Assembly: GCA_014706295.1 (NCBI GenBank)
Contig: JACSVZ010000002.1
Span: forward strand, 15,918,494 to 15,982,493
Source: Lycocorax pyrrhopterus obiensis
Taxonomy: Eukaryota > Chordata > Aves > Passeriformes > Paradisaeidae
Reading direction: 5' to 3'
Length of the DNA stretch: 64,000 nucleotides
Below the pieces are notes generated by a model. It was not told the origin of the DNA, ran no database searches, and was given only the letters and a program-made list of their open reading frames with translations. Every line of letters begins with the position of its first letter. The stretch's first letter is position 1. Of the stretch, positions 30,001 to 45,000 are shown piece by piece. The translations under genes were made by a program, and so were the position numbers.

Positions 30001-33000
30001 GCTGTATGCTCTCAAATTAACGTCGTATGTACGAAATATGAGAACTCTGCCAACATCTGTAGCAGTTGTCAGAACGGGAAGTTCCTTCAATTGCTGTAAG
30101 AGTCAGTTGCTCAATTGAAAAAGATGTGCAGTAAAGCAGTGAAAGAATAGCCAGTATGAAATCTGATCACACACCAAACAGGAATCAAGAACATGCCAGA
30201 ATTGAACAATACTAAGAGGGTTTTCAAGTTTATTTTAAATATAGAAATGGAAATAGAGTAGATACTCTAAAGGAAAGAACACTTGACATGGATGTTCTCC
30301 ACTGTAATGTGTACAAGTGGATCAAACTGCAATCAGAAAATAGAGCCTTAACTGAAGCAGGTAACTACTGCATTCAGTACAAGAACCATGCATGAACTAG
30401 TAGACCTTACTTCATGCTTTACTGTGTTGAACAGGAAAAGGCTTGCTGAAAGTAACCTGTGCCTCTAAAGTTTACAGTCAGTATTCATGACCCAGGTTAT
30501 GTAAAAATTGCACTAAGTGTCAAGAAAAAACATTAAAAAATTCCTTTACATGCACAATTGTCTTACATTGCAGTATTTGTCAATGTATGACATTGTTTGA
30601 ATATTTTGGGTGGCCAGGTGTACTTAAGTCTGTGTAAAAGCTGGACTTCTTTAATAAACAAAAGTGGAAGACTCGAAAACAAACACAGAGTGCAAGACCA
30701 GTGTCAGACCAGAGTCTGTTTTGGTCTTCTTTTTAAAACAACACTATTTAGCTAGACCAACTTGCAAGTATGAACAGGACAACAAGCCACCTTCCAAACA
30801 ATAATTCAATTACATACTAATTATCCAATATTTTAAATTAAAACCCAACATAATTATCAAAAATTACTTCCCCCCCCAAAGCCCTCAAAACAGAATTTTC
30901 TTACACAATACCATACCACTCTCTAAAACTCAACTATACCAAAGTAACACACTATCACTAATGACACACATCTCATTCTCACAATCTTGTTGAACTCTTC
31001 TTCCCTAATAATGAAGTAAAGCTAACTAAAAGACTTTTGAAAGGTCACAAACAATACGCAGTCCTGATCTTCGCTTGCCTCAAACTGTATCTAACAGGTA
31101 TTATCAGGTAACAGAAACACAAACTATCAGCAGATTTAGAACTGAAGATCCAGTATTTCTCAAGATACAGATCAAAACAGATTAGCTCTTACAAACATGT
31201 AGAAAACTCTCACTTTCTTTAAGAATTGTGCTTGTGTTGATTGAAAGGTTTGACACTGACATTCCAAACAGTAACAGCAGTTCATAAAACGTAATGGTCC
31301 AAAATGACTTTCAAATTGTGTAACTACATAACAACTCAAATAAATGGCAAAGATCCAGAACAACAAGAGAGAAGACAAAAATTAAAATATGTTCTACTAA
31401 AATACATCTTTCAAATTATCATTTGAAATGTTAATTTGCAGAATAAGCCAGTAAATAGCAAATATCACAGTGTCAATTTGAAGTTGTATAAGATATAGCA
31501 AATGTGGTTTAGGGGAAAATAAACACATCAAAACAGTAATCGGGTTCTAAGCACGTAAGACCAAACAGGAAAAATATCTTTAAACTCTAGTACTAACATA
31601 CTTCGAACAAGCACTGTAATGCAATGCATAATCTTGAATACTACAGGGAATTTCAGTAGACATACCTTTTCTCTCTGTTTTCTGTGCAGGGATGGAAGAT
31701 GTGGATGTAGACAGTTTTGATAAAGTAGATGCTCCATTAGCATCAAAGGATTTCTTTGGCTGGTGATCAGATTGTAGAGAAAATGGACTAGGAGGAACAG
31801 TGCTTGGGGCAGCAGTTGGATGAACCACTGGTTTGATGGGATGCTGTACTGGAGTAGAACTACTGTGAGTCTCTGCCCTTGGCAGTCTGTAGTCTCTGTC
31901 ATTGTGCCTGCTTGTTTGAGATAAAATATTCTGTGGGAGCATACTGCTGGTGTCACTGGAATGCTTGTCTTCCACTTTTTTTCAGGATTCCCCAAGTAAC
32001 GTTGCAATAAGAAAAAAAAGATTAAATTAGAAACAAGTCTAAGATTGCAGTGACTGATTAATACAGCTGCACACCAACAACTAGAGCTGATTGAACTTCT
32101 TATGATTAAAAAAAGCCTCAAGTAGATCAGCATCAAAAAAGGCAAAATTTAATTCTACTCACTGACAAAATGCATTTTCTCTGACCTTTGCTTGATTTAG
32201 AGTTCCGGTTAAGCAGTGTGTTTTGATGAAAGGCTGCTTTATAACGAGTGTTACAGTCAAGTTAACTTTTGAAGTCTCCTAAAAAAATCTAAATCAAGAT
32301 CTATTATTTCCATCTTGTATTTAGTGTGAAGAGATAATTTGTGCCATTTTTCTTTTGTTCATCAAAAACCCTGAACATCAAGTATAACTTAATAGTTTCA
32401 CATTCTAGCCTTCACAGAATTCCTTTTCATGTCACTTGAGTACTACTACAACAAATTTACTTACTGTTAATTCAAGACATTTATATGTATTAAATGAGTG
32501 ACTAATCTGCATTGGTCACGCGATCACAGACTTTAAAATATGCTACTCAGTGAACATACCAAGCAAATACAGAGTAGCTCTTTTCATAGATTCTTACATT
32601 TTCACCTGTCACAAACTCACTGCATTATGCATGTCTGCTATCTTTTTGTAGCATCCAGTATATTTTAGCATATGCAGTAAGTTTCAGTGTATACAGAAAA
32701 ACAGCCCTTTATACATCTTTACCTTGCCAAATCCCAAGAGCGTGGGTGAAGAATAGTACTTTGGCTTCTACTTTTAAACTACCCTGAGAACTACGCTACA
32801 AATCTACCCAAACTACATCAGCATACAGACAGAATCTCACGGTACAACTATTTTCCAGAAGAAAATTGACAAAGATTAAAGCTAGGTATCAAGACAAAAA
32901 TCTCCAAGTTACAGAAATTTATAGTTCAGGGAAGATTTCACAAAGAGTATTGATGAGGTAAAAATTTGCTCTCAGTAACATACACAAGCCTCTGAAAACC

Positions 33001-36000
33001 CTGATATCAAAATCCATTAAATTAGGTCATTATTTTTAGATGTGAAATCTTTATTTTTAAGATCAGAATATGACATCAACAGGTCTCAGTGATCATGACA
33101 GTCCAACTAAACTACAGATTACGCAAGTTGTTTAAGTAACTACCCATGAAGATAATTAAATTCGGCAGTAAAAGCCACAAAAAGGAGAAGCACCATGAAA
33201 AGCATTAAGCAAGTGTTGCACTAGTAAAGTTACTTAAAGAAACAACATTTGGGAGAGTTAACTGTGCTTTCCACTTTGGCTTTTATATATAAAAAGGTGA
33301 GAAAGACAGCTAAGGAAAGGGATTTTTAAATTTTTTTCAAGTTTGGAAAAGAAAACAGTAATGCAAACAAGGCAAGAATATACTGCTGTAAAAAAACCAC
33401 ATACTTCCACTGGCAAACCCACTGGCAGCTGTCGCCTGCATCACCTCTCTTCTGTAATCCCTATCTTTTGGAAAACTGTTAACTGACATTTTGCTTGCTT
33501 CTTTTTGCCTCTGCTCTCTGAAGAAAAGAAAACAAAAGTTAGCTAAGAACTTACATTATCTAATAATATAAGAGTTTCTGTAAGTTACATGAGATGAATT
33601 AAACTGTTAAGAGCTTGCTGGTACAGGTGGGGTTAGCAAACACTAGCCACTGCTTCTTTACATCCGTGCTGGTTGAAGCCCACAATTATACCAGTTTAGC
33701 TCACTAACCTTGTCAAAAAATCAAACAAAAAAACCCCCACCCCAAAACGAAACAAGAAACAAAAAAAAAAAACCCCAACAAAAAAACCCCCACAAACAAA
33801 CAACAACAAAAACCCCCAATCAAACAAAAAACCATCCCCACACAAACCAACCATACTTCCCTCTCAGGCTCTGGACTGTCAAGGGATAAAAGAGGTGCCA
33901 GAGGTCATGGTAAGGGTAGGAACACAGCAGACTTAAACCACACTCTTTTATAGCGGTAATCTGTTAGATAAGTTCAACTGCTCTGAAATGTGCTTAAGAA
34001 TATTTGTTCTTTATACAATTAAAACAAACACAAACATATACCTTTCCAGCCACTCTTTTGGTTTTTCCCATTGTGAAACTTCTGTTCGGCAGTTGTAGTA
34101 GTATTTTTTGCCTGAAGAGCTGATGTGTTCAGACCAATCATCCGCAGAATCATAAGCCTTTAAAATACAAACAGCGTTGGAAGAAAGATGACTTTTTCTA
34201 ATATAAAAATTTAATAGCTTTCACTGTTTTTAAAACTACATGACATCCTTATATGTACCCATATCACTGCTTTCCACAACCTCTAAATGCCTGTTTCATT
34301 AATAGCTTGAAGACATGACCACTATGCTCCTGTTGCATTCTGCAGTAGTCTCCCATCAACCCCCTTAACAAAATTTAATAGTACGTTTAGTGGGATACAG
34401 TAATGTCAATAGTGATAATATTAGTCTCCTTCACCTTACAGCATCCTCAAAATTATTATCTTTCCAAAATTTTTCTACAGATCACAAATTTACCAATTTT
34501 ATGGCAATTTTTAACAAATACCACTCTAACTACTAAAACTTTGATACTGAAGTGATTAAAATTCACAATATGTAATGTATTTCAAATAAGTAAAATCATA
34601 CTGTCTGCTCTAGATTTACTACAAATTTCGTGAAAAATATTTCTGCATCTATATCATTTAAATAATCTAGTATTTTAAAATTAATGACAGGTAACTCAAA
34701 GCTCTAATGATGACCAGTTAGAATCGTTTTAAAACATACAACAACTGCACGCTGAGTTTACAGAGTAGTTATAAAATAAAGACTGATGTTGGAAAACTCA
34801 AGCACATAATGTATGCTGCCTGCCTTAGACAAAATTATGCAAATATGGTGTGTATAAATGGGGCAACACGTGGATGAAAATCAATCACAAATACTCACTG
34901 CATCAGAAGTTTTGCTTGGATTATTGCTGGGATTAGAAGAATGTGAATTTGAACTATGAAGAGCACTGTGGTTGTGTGAATTTTCTTGTGGAGAGTAGCT
35001 GGTCCCTGAAAGAAAAGAGAAAGACTGTTCACCATGTATGCTTTCAAAGAATTAACCACCTGCATTCTAAAGAGGTGGAAGGGGAAAGAAGAGGGAAGGA
35101 GAGGAGGCAAGTTGTCCATAGTCTGGACCATAGTATAGTTCAGATGCAGAAGTATTTCAAGAGACCACATGCACATTTCTTTTTCGCATAGCATAAAACT
35201 CACTTTGATTTTTTTAATTACAGTAACACAGTATGCCCCTTCACCGGTCTAACTCTCAAACTTTATTACTAGCAAACAAATAGCCTTTATCATTTTGATG
35301 CTTTGAAGAGTCCTAACATGCCAATTCAGAAATTAACAAGCATTTTCTCCTCAACATCAGATCAGAAAATTTAAATAGGCTTATCAATAGCCTGCATGGT
35401 TAGATGCATAAAATCAGGTTTTAAGTTTACTGAAGTAATGCTGTTTCCTTAAAACTGCTGTTTTCTTTTGAGACTACTTGTAGTTAGCTCTAGGTAACTA
35501 CTTCTGTTTATGCATACAGATCAGACTCAATTTTCTGGCACCTCAGTCTCTGCAACAAAGGTACTGACACCTACAATACCAAAAGCAACATTTCCCAAAA
35601 TGCCACCTGCTTCTGGCCTCCCTACCAACTACTCTTCAAGGCAACCTGGTTTTCTTCAATGTGAAAACACCTGAACAGCTGAAATGAGAAAGGAGATAAT
35701 TCTCAACACCTTTTAGATCTGTACTTGCGCCTAAGCTCAAGTCATCCAAACACTTCAATTTACAATTAGCCAAGGACATCCATTCAATTCTGCAAACTTC
35801 TTTTAAATTTCCTGCTCCCCAAAATTTCTAAGCAAGTAAAAACTCTTTCATCGTTCTTTATGCAATTTTTTTTCTAAGTTTTAAATGTTTACATAAATCA
35901 CACCTAACTAAGAAACATAATTTCTTACACATTTCAAGGAAAACCCTAGATATTCTAAATATAACACTCTCCCAGCCTTTATTTTCCCTTTCTCTACTGA

Positions 36001-39000
36001 GAAATTTCTAAATACCCAGGGGTACTACATCAAGTACCATTTGCTTCACAAGTTGTACAGCAATCTAAATATGAAGCCAAAGTGATTTGAAAATGGAAAA
36101 GAGTTTATCTTATTGGCAATTACAGTAAAGAACAGTAAAGGACTGATAGGTAGGAGTGAACGGAGTCATTAAAAAAAAAAAATGTTTTAAAGTCTTCCGA
36201 GAGCTACACACACAGAACATTACTAAATAACACAGTATGGTGCAGAATGAGAGTCGTCCTAACGCAAATTCTGTCTTCTGAGCCTTCTAACTATACAAGC
36301 ACTGACAAAATTACTCTTTCAAACTTCTTTCTCCCCACCTTTAACCGTGCAGGTTAGAAAAACAGTCCATCACAAAAGCAAAGAGGTACACCATCACCAA
36401 ACTGTTTAGTGCCCTACAAAGGTTAAAGATCAATTTGCACACGAGTTACTGCAACCTGAACCAGCATTATCTCAAAACTTCTCCCTACGCCATTTTGGCT
36501 AAAATTGTATGTTATTCTCTGTAAAGATGGTGGGGGGGGGAAAAGGAAAACAGTAAGTCTCATACTCAAATACAGTCTTTCAAAAGCTAGACCATAGTCC
36601 TACACCAAAAGTATCCTGCAAGCTCAGAGCCAGGCAGAATGACAGCATGGGGCAAGTTAGGCTTGTCAAAGTAGTATTTACAACCATCGCACACTTGTGA
36701 TGCACATGCCTAACAACAACAAAAAAAATACACTTACAGACGCATTTGATTTCCTAGATATAAGCAGTATATCATAATTACAAGGCTGTACTCCTCATTT
36801 ACACCAACAGTCTCAATTTTTTTTAGACACTGACTACAGAGTGAAATAGCTGTTTAATATTTTTGTAGTAGTCATTCTCTTAGTCTTTTTTTATTTACGA
36901 TAGCCTTCTACTAAGATAAAAATCATTACAATTTCTTAATGTATTTTTGTAGGTTGTTCAATACAGACATATTTTAATTAATTTCTGCTATGAGGTAAAA
37001 TCATCTCCCTTCCTCAAGAAAAAATGAGATGAAAATTTACCAGATGGCTTTGTTTGAACAGTCCCTTCAAAACATCAGAAAGGACCAATGCATTTAATTT
37101 ACTGTAATCCCATACCATGGATGGAGTAACACTGTATTTTGTTCAGCATGCTCAAGATGTACATGGTGATTTTTAAATACTGTAGTGGCCTAAATACACC
37201 GTCACAGTGAATGTAATCTAACAGGCACTTTCCAAACATGAGAAAAAGCCAACATACCTATTACATCAATGAAATACTGTAAAGCCAATTCTATCCAACC
37301 CATAAACAAACCCCTCAAATTCACTGTGCAGACTTTCAAACGCACCATGGTCTATCAGCTCAGCAGTATGCCCCCAATTTCACACTGCGCCCAGCCCCAG
37401 TAATGAGTCACCAAGCGCTCTGCAGGAGTATCTGAACAGCTGCAGCAAGTCACACCCACCTCCAGCTGGCCCCGATAGAGAAACACCTACTATGCAGCAG
37501 TTTCCTCAGAAGGGGCCCAGGGCCTCTCGGCACTGAGCTCCGGTTCCCCCAGACTGCCCACCCACAGGCTCCCTCCATCAGGAATCCTGTCCTACCTGAG
37601 CTAGCCTCAGCTGCATAAAAACTGATCACGGCTGCTCCAGCAATGCCGGCTGCCTCGGGCCACCAGGACAAGCGACGTGGGCACTTACAGGGCCAGCCAT
37701 AAACACGCACCAATGGTGCCTTGGACAGTTACACGGGTAATTACAGGTGCGGGTTCACCACCCATATCTCCATTCTATTTTACACATAATCCCACTTTAT
37801 GTTTGGATCTCTACCCAAACTTCAGCAATGAGCATACAAAAGGACTGCTAAACTGCTATTTGCTGTTGGAAAGCTTCCAAGACCAAAGCAGATGATACTC
37901 TGGAGAACAAGAATTTTAGGCACTTCATACAAGTTAAGGGCTTAAAGACTGTATGTAAACATGACAACCATATTACCAAATTACCTTTTTATACTGAGGC
38001 AGCAAGGTTCTAGTATGTGGTTAAATCCATTCACAGCCATCATCTAGGAATCTGACAACCCAGCCAAGCAAGCAGTGCCAGCTCCGGTTGTCTGAGAAAG
38101 TTGCTGAACATGTTTAAAAGGCCAGAAAGCAACCCACAAGCAGAGGTCTACCTATAAAAACAAGGGGGGATCCCCTCACTTGAATGCTAGGCTTCACCAT
38201 TAGCAAAGCCTAACCCCAAGCCATTTTAAGGTGGCTGTGACTTGCAATCAGCTCTGCATCTCCCAGCTGCATGCCTGGCAAAGCAGATCATGAGAAGAGG
38301 ATCACTAAGACTAGTCCATATCCCAGAAACAGGCATGGTAAGGTAGATAGCATACTACTGTCCCTTGAGACAGTTCCCCATGGCACTTCTTACGTTTTCC
38401 TTTTACAGTTAGACCTTCCTTACCAGTTCCACTTTCTTCAGGAAAGAGGAACAAAGACTTGTTTTCACTCCTTAATTAGCGTATTTTCAGATTTAGCAAT
38501 TGCTAATATATATCTTTGACATGCCACAGGGAAATTCATACTGTGTTATAAATACTCAGTTTCAGAACTCCCCATGGAAATGTTTAGTGCACAATCACGG
38601 TGAGTTTCCTCAGTTTAATCATTATTTTGAAAGCAGTTAAAGCTGGAAAGAGCTACTCCTAACTGGAAGATGGCCAACAAGGGCATCAGCACTACAGTTA
38701 CATAAAACTGTAGTGGTGCAATCGTGTGAGCAAGTCTTCCCTAGTGATGAACAAGTCACAGGGCAGGTCAGAGTCAAGGTTAAAATATCACAGCTACCTC
38801 CGAGTCTTTCCAACAAAAATCACATCTTCCTTACTAACGCATGAAGATCACCAGAAAGCACAAAGAGCAAGGGTCTGGGAACCAATGCAAAACTGACTTA
38901 ACACCTACTACAGATTAGAGATTCTGTCACACTAAGACTCATTTTAATGTTTTTGTAAGTTGTTTCCATATCCCAACTGCTGAATCCAAGACACTGTGAA

Positions 39001-42000
39001 CTGCAACAAGGGCTCAAAACTATGCCGGACTTGAGAAACAGCTTTAACATAGGATGAAATAAGAATACTCCATTTTGCAATACAGTCAACTTTCTCTAGC
39101 AATTATCATATTTAATTAACATCTCCATTAACCACATTTAATGAGCATCTCCATTAACACCACTCCACTTCTGAAATTACAAAAAGTTCAAATTCTGAGT
39201 TAACTAAGGATCAGACTGCTCTAATAAAGCACCTGGTTTCCCTTCACCCCTGCCATCTTTCAAGACCAAGCCGAAACTCTTTCCTTTCCAAAACCTATAC
39301 ACCTATACTGGCAATTACAAAATCCACCTGCAACCACCTAAAACAAATTTTCCTGCCGCTTGATTAGAATAATCAAATACGTAACTGTGCATTCCCCACC
39401 ATCCTCTGGCATCCAAGTATCTTAGCCTAATTTACTCTTTTTGGTTCATGACATTGTACAGTACCATAATCATAAGATCTCCAACTGAAATGCACAACTT
39501 GGAACAGAAAGACATTCGAGTTGCAGTATATATACTGTTGCACCACATGACAGTTAACTTTACACAGTTCACCACTGATAGAGCATTTATGTTTTCTTTT
39601 CAGCCAGAAAAATACCTTGTTAATAGCCTCTCATTTTGTCCATAGTAAAAAAAGTCAGTGTAGATATAAAATAAAGGAAGTTCCCAAGTGCTCACCAGCT
39701 GGAACTCAAAGACGGTCTGCTCCTTCAGTTCCTCCAGAGGGAACTGGGATTCAGGAAGGGCTCTAGGAGAGTCACTGTTTCTGTGCCCACATATTAGGCA
39801 TGTGGAAAGAAACAGAGGGCAGCAGAAAAGCAAGGAAGGTCATTACATGTGTGACAACTCCATACATACTGTTCTACGACTCCATGTTCCACCTCTCAGC
39901 TAACATGCAATCAAATTCATTAAACTAAGAGACAATATCAGAACCTGAACTTTCTCAAAAGAACAAATACTACCCAACTGACAGATACTCATTAGTTGTT
40001 AACAGAGAAAACTTAACAGGAAGATAGTTTACGGTGGTGATATTTTATGGGGATAACTAATTGAGAAGACGTCTTCAAATGGTGAAAATGATAGAAATTT
40101 ATCTAGGATAAACCTAAATTAAAATGTCTAAAGTGTATTTCAACTGGCTTTGTTACTTCACTGCAAATCTTTGTGCAGAACACTTCCTTAAGTACTGCAT
40201 ATGGGAGGAAATAAAGCAACACAATAGGAACACAATACCCAACATGCTAGCAGTAACAAAACAGCCTATCATGGCCATTTTGATTTGCCAAATGTAAAAG
40301 TAATAAGACAAAACCATTTTTTTTCACTGCTTTTTTATACAGCCTGCTGTATTGAAATAAACATGGCTGCCTTCCATACGCAACCAAAAGCATAAAAACT
40401 TGCAATTTTCCTAGCAGAGCAGCGGCCTCAGAGAATACACCAACTGTGAAGTAACATTTTCCAGAAATTCATAACCTACAAAGTTGAATGCACAATGCTC
40501 TGCCAAAAGAAAGAAAATCTAGCCTCGTCACTGTACCGCCCAACTGCATACTTGTATGCCCCCCCAATAAATGTTTTATAGCAGTCGACAAGTAGCTCTA
40601 CTGAGCAAAAAAACTTAAAAAAGTCTTATTTCATTCCCTATCCTTCTGTCCTGCAACACTGCCAATCCAGGATAGCAAAGTCTGTATGGTTTTGCAATAT
40701 CCAAGTCACAAGGTAATCATCCCAATGTAAAGAAGTTCTCTTTTCCTCCAAGTTACCATTCACACAGAATTTGACAGACATCAGCTAAAAACATTACTAT
40801 AAACAGACCAGGAGTCATACATACATGTAGTGGCACAAATGACCAATAACAGATGAAAATGATACTGTAAACATATAGTTTTATTCATAAAAGAATTTTT
40901 CTTCTAAAATGGTAGTAAGTCAATGACACCTTGAGAAGGAAAAGTCAGGAGCAGTAAACTAATGAAAGTCAAGGACTTGTATTGTTTTACTAATGCAATA
41001 CTCAGCAAATTCCAAGGCATTATTGATTATTAAAATTAAAAGGTTAAATCTTACACATTGCATAATGTACAGTACATTTAATTTACTCTTTTCTGCTTAA
41101 ATTTTTATTTTTCATTAGTTCTACTCAATTTATTTCAGAAACCGAAGCTTAATTTTAGGGCAAACAGATCAAACTGCTCCAGAAAGAACACCAAGTTATT
41201 CCTGCCCATCAGAAAGGACAGCAAAAGGTAATAAAATGCCTCAAGCTAAATTCAAACTTTGAGTTTTCAAGTAACAATTCAGGGATTTACTGCTCCTAAC
41301 ACCTAACAGGCAGACTGTTTTCCTAGGGTTGTACTTCAGCCTAAACAAGTAACACACCTTGGGCTGTCCTCACTGACAGACCAGATAAACTTTTGTCCAA
41401 CCATCCTCTCATTTGCTCCTTTCCTTGTTACAGCTATAGCTTAATAATTAAATAATTTTGGGGTTGTTTTCTTTCTCCCCTAAGTCTACCTCCCAGTAGC
41501 AATGAGAAATCACTTTTCAACTTAAGACACAACTTCAAAAATTATCAGGTTCACTAGCAAGGTACACTGAATGCAGTGAGTTACTGTATGATCCAGTACT
41601 CAAATGTCACAAATCATACAGCTGAAAAAAGCCTAAGGGATGAAAACTGGATTTTCAGCACACTCTAGACAGAATTCCCACCAACTTTCTTCATCAAAAA
41701 GAAACAGTATATTGTCAGTTTTCTTGATACCTCAACTACTGAAATAATAATAAACAAAGACTCGACAAATAATTTTACCATCACCCATAAAGATGTTTAT
41801 TCTTTACTTTGAAGTGGAGTAAATAGTATAATTTGAAAGAATTTGCCTGTTTCTCAATAATTAAGGCAAATTCCAACCACCTTCTAAACATTTCTAATAA
41901 GACTCAAAGGTTACTGAAGTGGATTAAACAAATTATAATCTACAAAACGGATTTATGTGAAATTAAAAACTATGGGTAGCCAAGTTCTTCAGATTAACAC

Positions 42001-45000
42001 TAGCGATTTTCTCCCTTTAGGAAACCTTAGGTTCAGGTCACCTAATAAAATAAAAAAATGCTAGCAACATCCTCAACACTGCTGAACATCTACTAAGACA
42101 CCCACTGCATTTGAGATCAATAGACTTGAAAAAAGCAGCTTAAGCCGTTTTACCCATGGAAAATGTGAGAATTTCAGTAACACAGAGACATATTCTCAAC
42201 TATCTGGCTCATGACACCAAAAGATGTCAGTGTGTTTAATAAAAAAACAAACTCCTTGTTAAACATCACTAATGACAGTTTAAAGTATTTTTAAGCTTGC
42301 AACACTAATTAACATTACCATATTTGTACTAAGGAGTGGGACATTGCTCTAAAAAGAAAGGAGGTAGATTGAGAATAAAGCCGAAGTCTGCCTTCGTTCT
42401 GGACTGTAGCTCATAAAACATTTACATCTCTAATACAGCGTCAGAGACTGCTCAAGAGAGGTTCTTCTGACCTCAAGTAGCAGCTTCATATGGAGACTTT
42501 TTAATTATTATGACCTGCAAAAACAGATGTGTTAAACTGACAGCTAGAATCCTTACCACAAACTAATAACCATGTTATCTGAACTCCACATGGATCAGCA
42601 CAGCAAATGGGCAATAGACTGAATTTGCCCCTTCTAAGCCCTCCCTCAGCAACACACGAAACCCAAATGACCCTCCCATGAACACACTGCAATACAGCAC
42701 TAAGAGAGTCGAGCTCAGTGATGGCAGTCTAACAGCACCACAACACACTTTCCTACCTCCAGCAACAACATTTCCACAAAACTCATCAACTAGGAGTAAG
42801 CAGAAGACTGAATCTCTATTTCTCTAATTACTGTCTCACATTGTCAGTAGATAATTCCAAATTTATACGTTTTTTTCCTCTCGAAAGCCAATAAAAACTA
42901 GAAAACTCAAGACATTTCTAAAAATATATTAGTCATCTGGGGCAACAGGCACATACTCAAATGCTTCAGGAAAATTAGGCTCAAGGGATACTAAAATGAT
43001 AAACAATCCCTTTAACATTGCAGGAGGGGGAGGGGGCAAACATGAATTTTACTTCTCATGCAGCGAGCTTCTCAAAGAACATAAAACATTGGAAGAACCA
43101 CTGATGTTTATCAATGCACACCTCAGATGGGAGTTACTCGAATGCAGATACTTTATAAAAACTGTGTATTTCAATATCTTAAGATTACAAACAGCAGAGT
43201 AATACTGTGAAAGACTGACACGCCATAACCCAGTCACCACAAACTGTAGTTTGATTAAAATCAGGGGTCATGCAAAACAATTTCTGCTTACAAAGGAAAA
43301 AAAAAGCAGTTGCCCAAACGCAGCTCTGAGACTATTTTCCCTTTTTCTGTGTATTCACAGAACCAAATTAGTACTCTCAATCAGAAGCTCCGAACAAATA
43401 AGTAAGATAGGACAACTTAATCTCCCGAACAAAATCCACTGAGCAAAAATAAGGCTAATTAAGAACAAGGCCAGGTTGTTTACCAACTCTCAAATTTCTT
43501 TTGATGTTTTGCGGACAGCTTCTTGAGGACAGAGAAGTTTAAACAGAAGACCCTGTGTATGTAATATTACTTACAAAGGAACTTGCATTGAATGTTTCCA
43601 TTACTAGGCTTAGAATAAGGAAGGTGAAGCTACAGGCTTTTATGAACATAGGTAGTGCCATGCAGTGACAAATGCTTGAGACCTTCATCCCATCTTAAGC
43701 TTCCTTCATCTCAACTGAGCGTGCACCATTCAGAATCAGCAATTCAACAAGTACACGGCATTGTAGAAGTACTAAAAAAAGGGAGTCTCTGTTATAAAAC
43801 ATTACTGCAATCCTGCAACACGATTAGTCACACACGTAAGTAACGCACTTATATCCTTAATAAGAAGGCTGTGACAGAATCAATGTCTAACCACATTAAA
43901 ATAAGGCAAGAAAAAAGTCACTGTGTATCTCCCTTCTTAAATGTGTCTTAAAAATAACGACTGTAAGTCAGATTATCTCAAATACGTATCTCAAGATACA
44001 TCAAACACAATAGAAGAACCAACCTTCACTTCAATACCAGATCGTTCCTTGAGTGCTACTAATATTTGTTTTTTGAAGAGAACTTTCTTTTCTTCTAAGA
44101 CTACAGCAATGTCCATGTCTCAATAACGCAGAGAAAGAATTATTTCACCTAAAACTTAGATATTGAGTGATCCGCCTATACAGAATTCTGAAATACTTCT
44201 GTTTTCTTTTTTCCTGGACATGTTATTTTTTCACCACAAATGAGCAAGCTAACTTGAAAATATTTAGTATTAAAAGCAGCAACTGGTCATTAAACTTTTA
44301 CACAACTTGAGAAATCATTAGGTTTAGAAAAAATACATTTTCAGTTCTGGACACTCTATGCCATGTGTACTTATTACCATGCAACAAGTATAATTTTAAT
44401 TTCATGCTTGTTTAATTTTCATCTGGGAATTGTTTTTGAAAAGAAGAGATGCTATTAACACTCAAAAAATAAAAAGGCAAGTCAAATTAATTTCTGTCAC
44501 ATAGAAATTCTTCATTAATAAAGGAATGCTGGCTCACAGCTCAGGGTGGAAGCAAATTTGGCAAGCACGGATTGACCTAAGAATTAATATATATAGTGTT
44601 GTGGTTTTAAAAAAACGGATTCACAGCTTTATTTCAGGCTGGCCCAGCTCAGCTTAACAAAGCTTAGTTCAGCTTAACACAGGTATTGTGCAACAGGGCT
44701 TTCAAGCATCTAAAGCACAATAGGTGACAAGACAATTCATCCCTCCTCCCATTAAGTAATTCTTAAATATATACATAAAATTCAACTGGTCTTTCCTGGA
44801 ACTACCTTACTATAGGAAAATAAGCCTCTTAAGAAAAGCTGCTAGTTATGCTCACGAACTCAAAATCTATTTTACAATTGTTTGATTGCCTAAGTGTCTC
44901 ATTTTATTTCCCTAGTTAAGTAAACACTCTCAAAAGGACTATACAAAAACTGCAATCATTACTATAGACAGCTTTTAGCCAGTAAGAGGTGAACTTTACA

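Larger units (their letters stand above)
17230..31665 (-). other. WAC: WAC intron 7 (14.4 kb)
   Basis: Contains the antisense ERVL-like provirus remnant (about 19860-25050). The flanks, 17230-19859 and 25051-31665, are AT-rich unique sequence with short A runs and no recognised exon, RNA gene or other repeat family. Confidence 0.85.

Noticed and set aside
31528..32145. 205-codon minus-strand ORF over WAC exon 7
   Set aside because: It runs through exon 7 in a different frame and continues through both splice sites into introns; the real frame gives the WAC protein.
42715..42787. Possible C/D-box snoRNA on the minus strand (TTGATGA ... CTGA)
   Set aside because: Box spacing is acceptable, but the C box lacks the purine start, the terminal stem is only about three weak pairs and no good internal boxes are seen.
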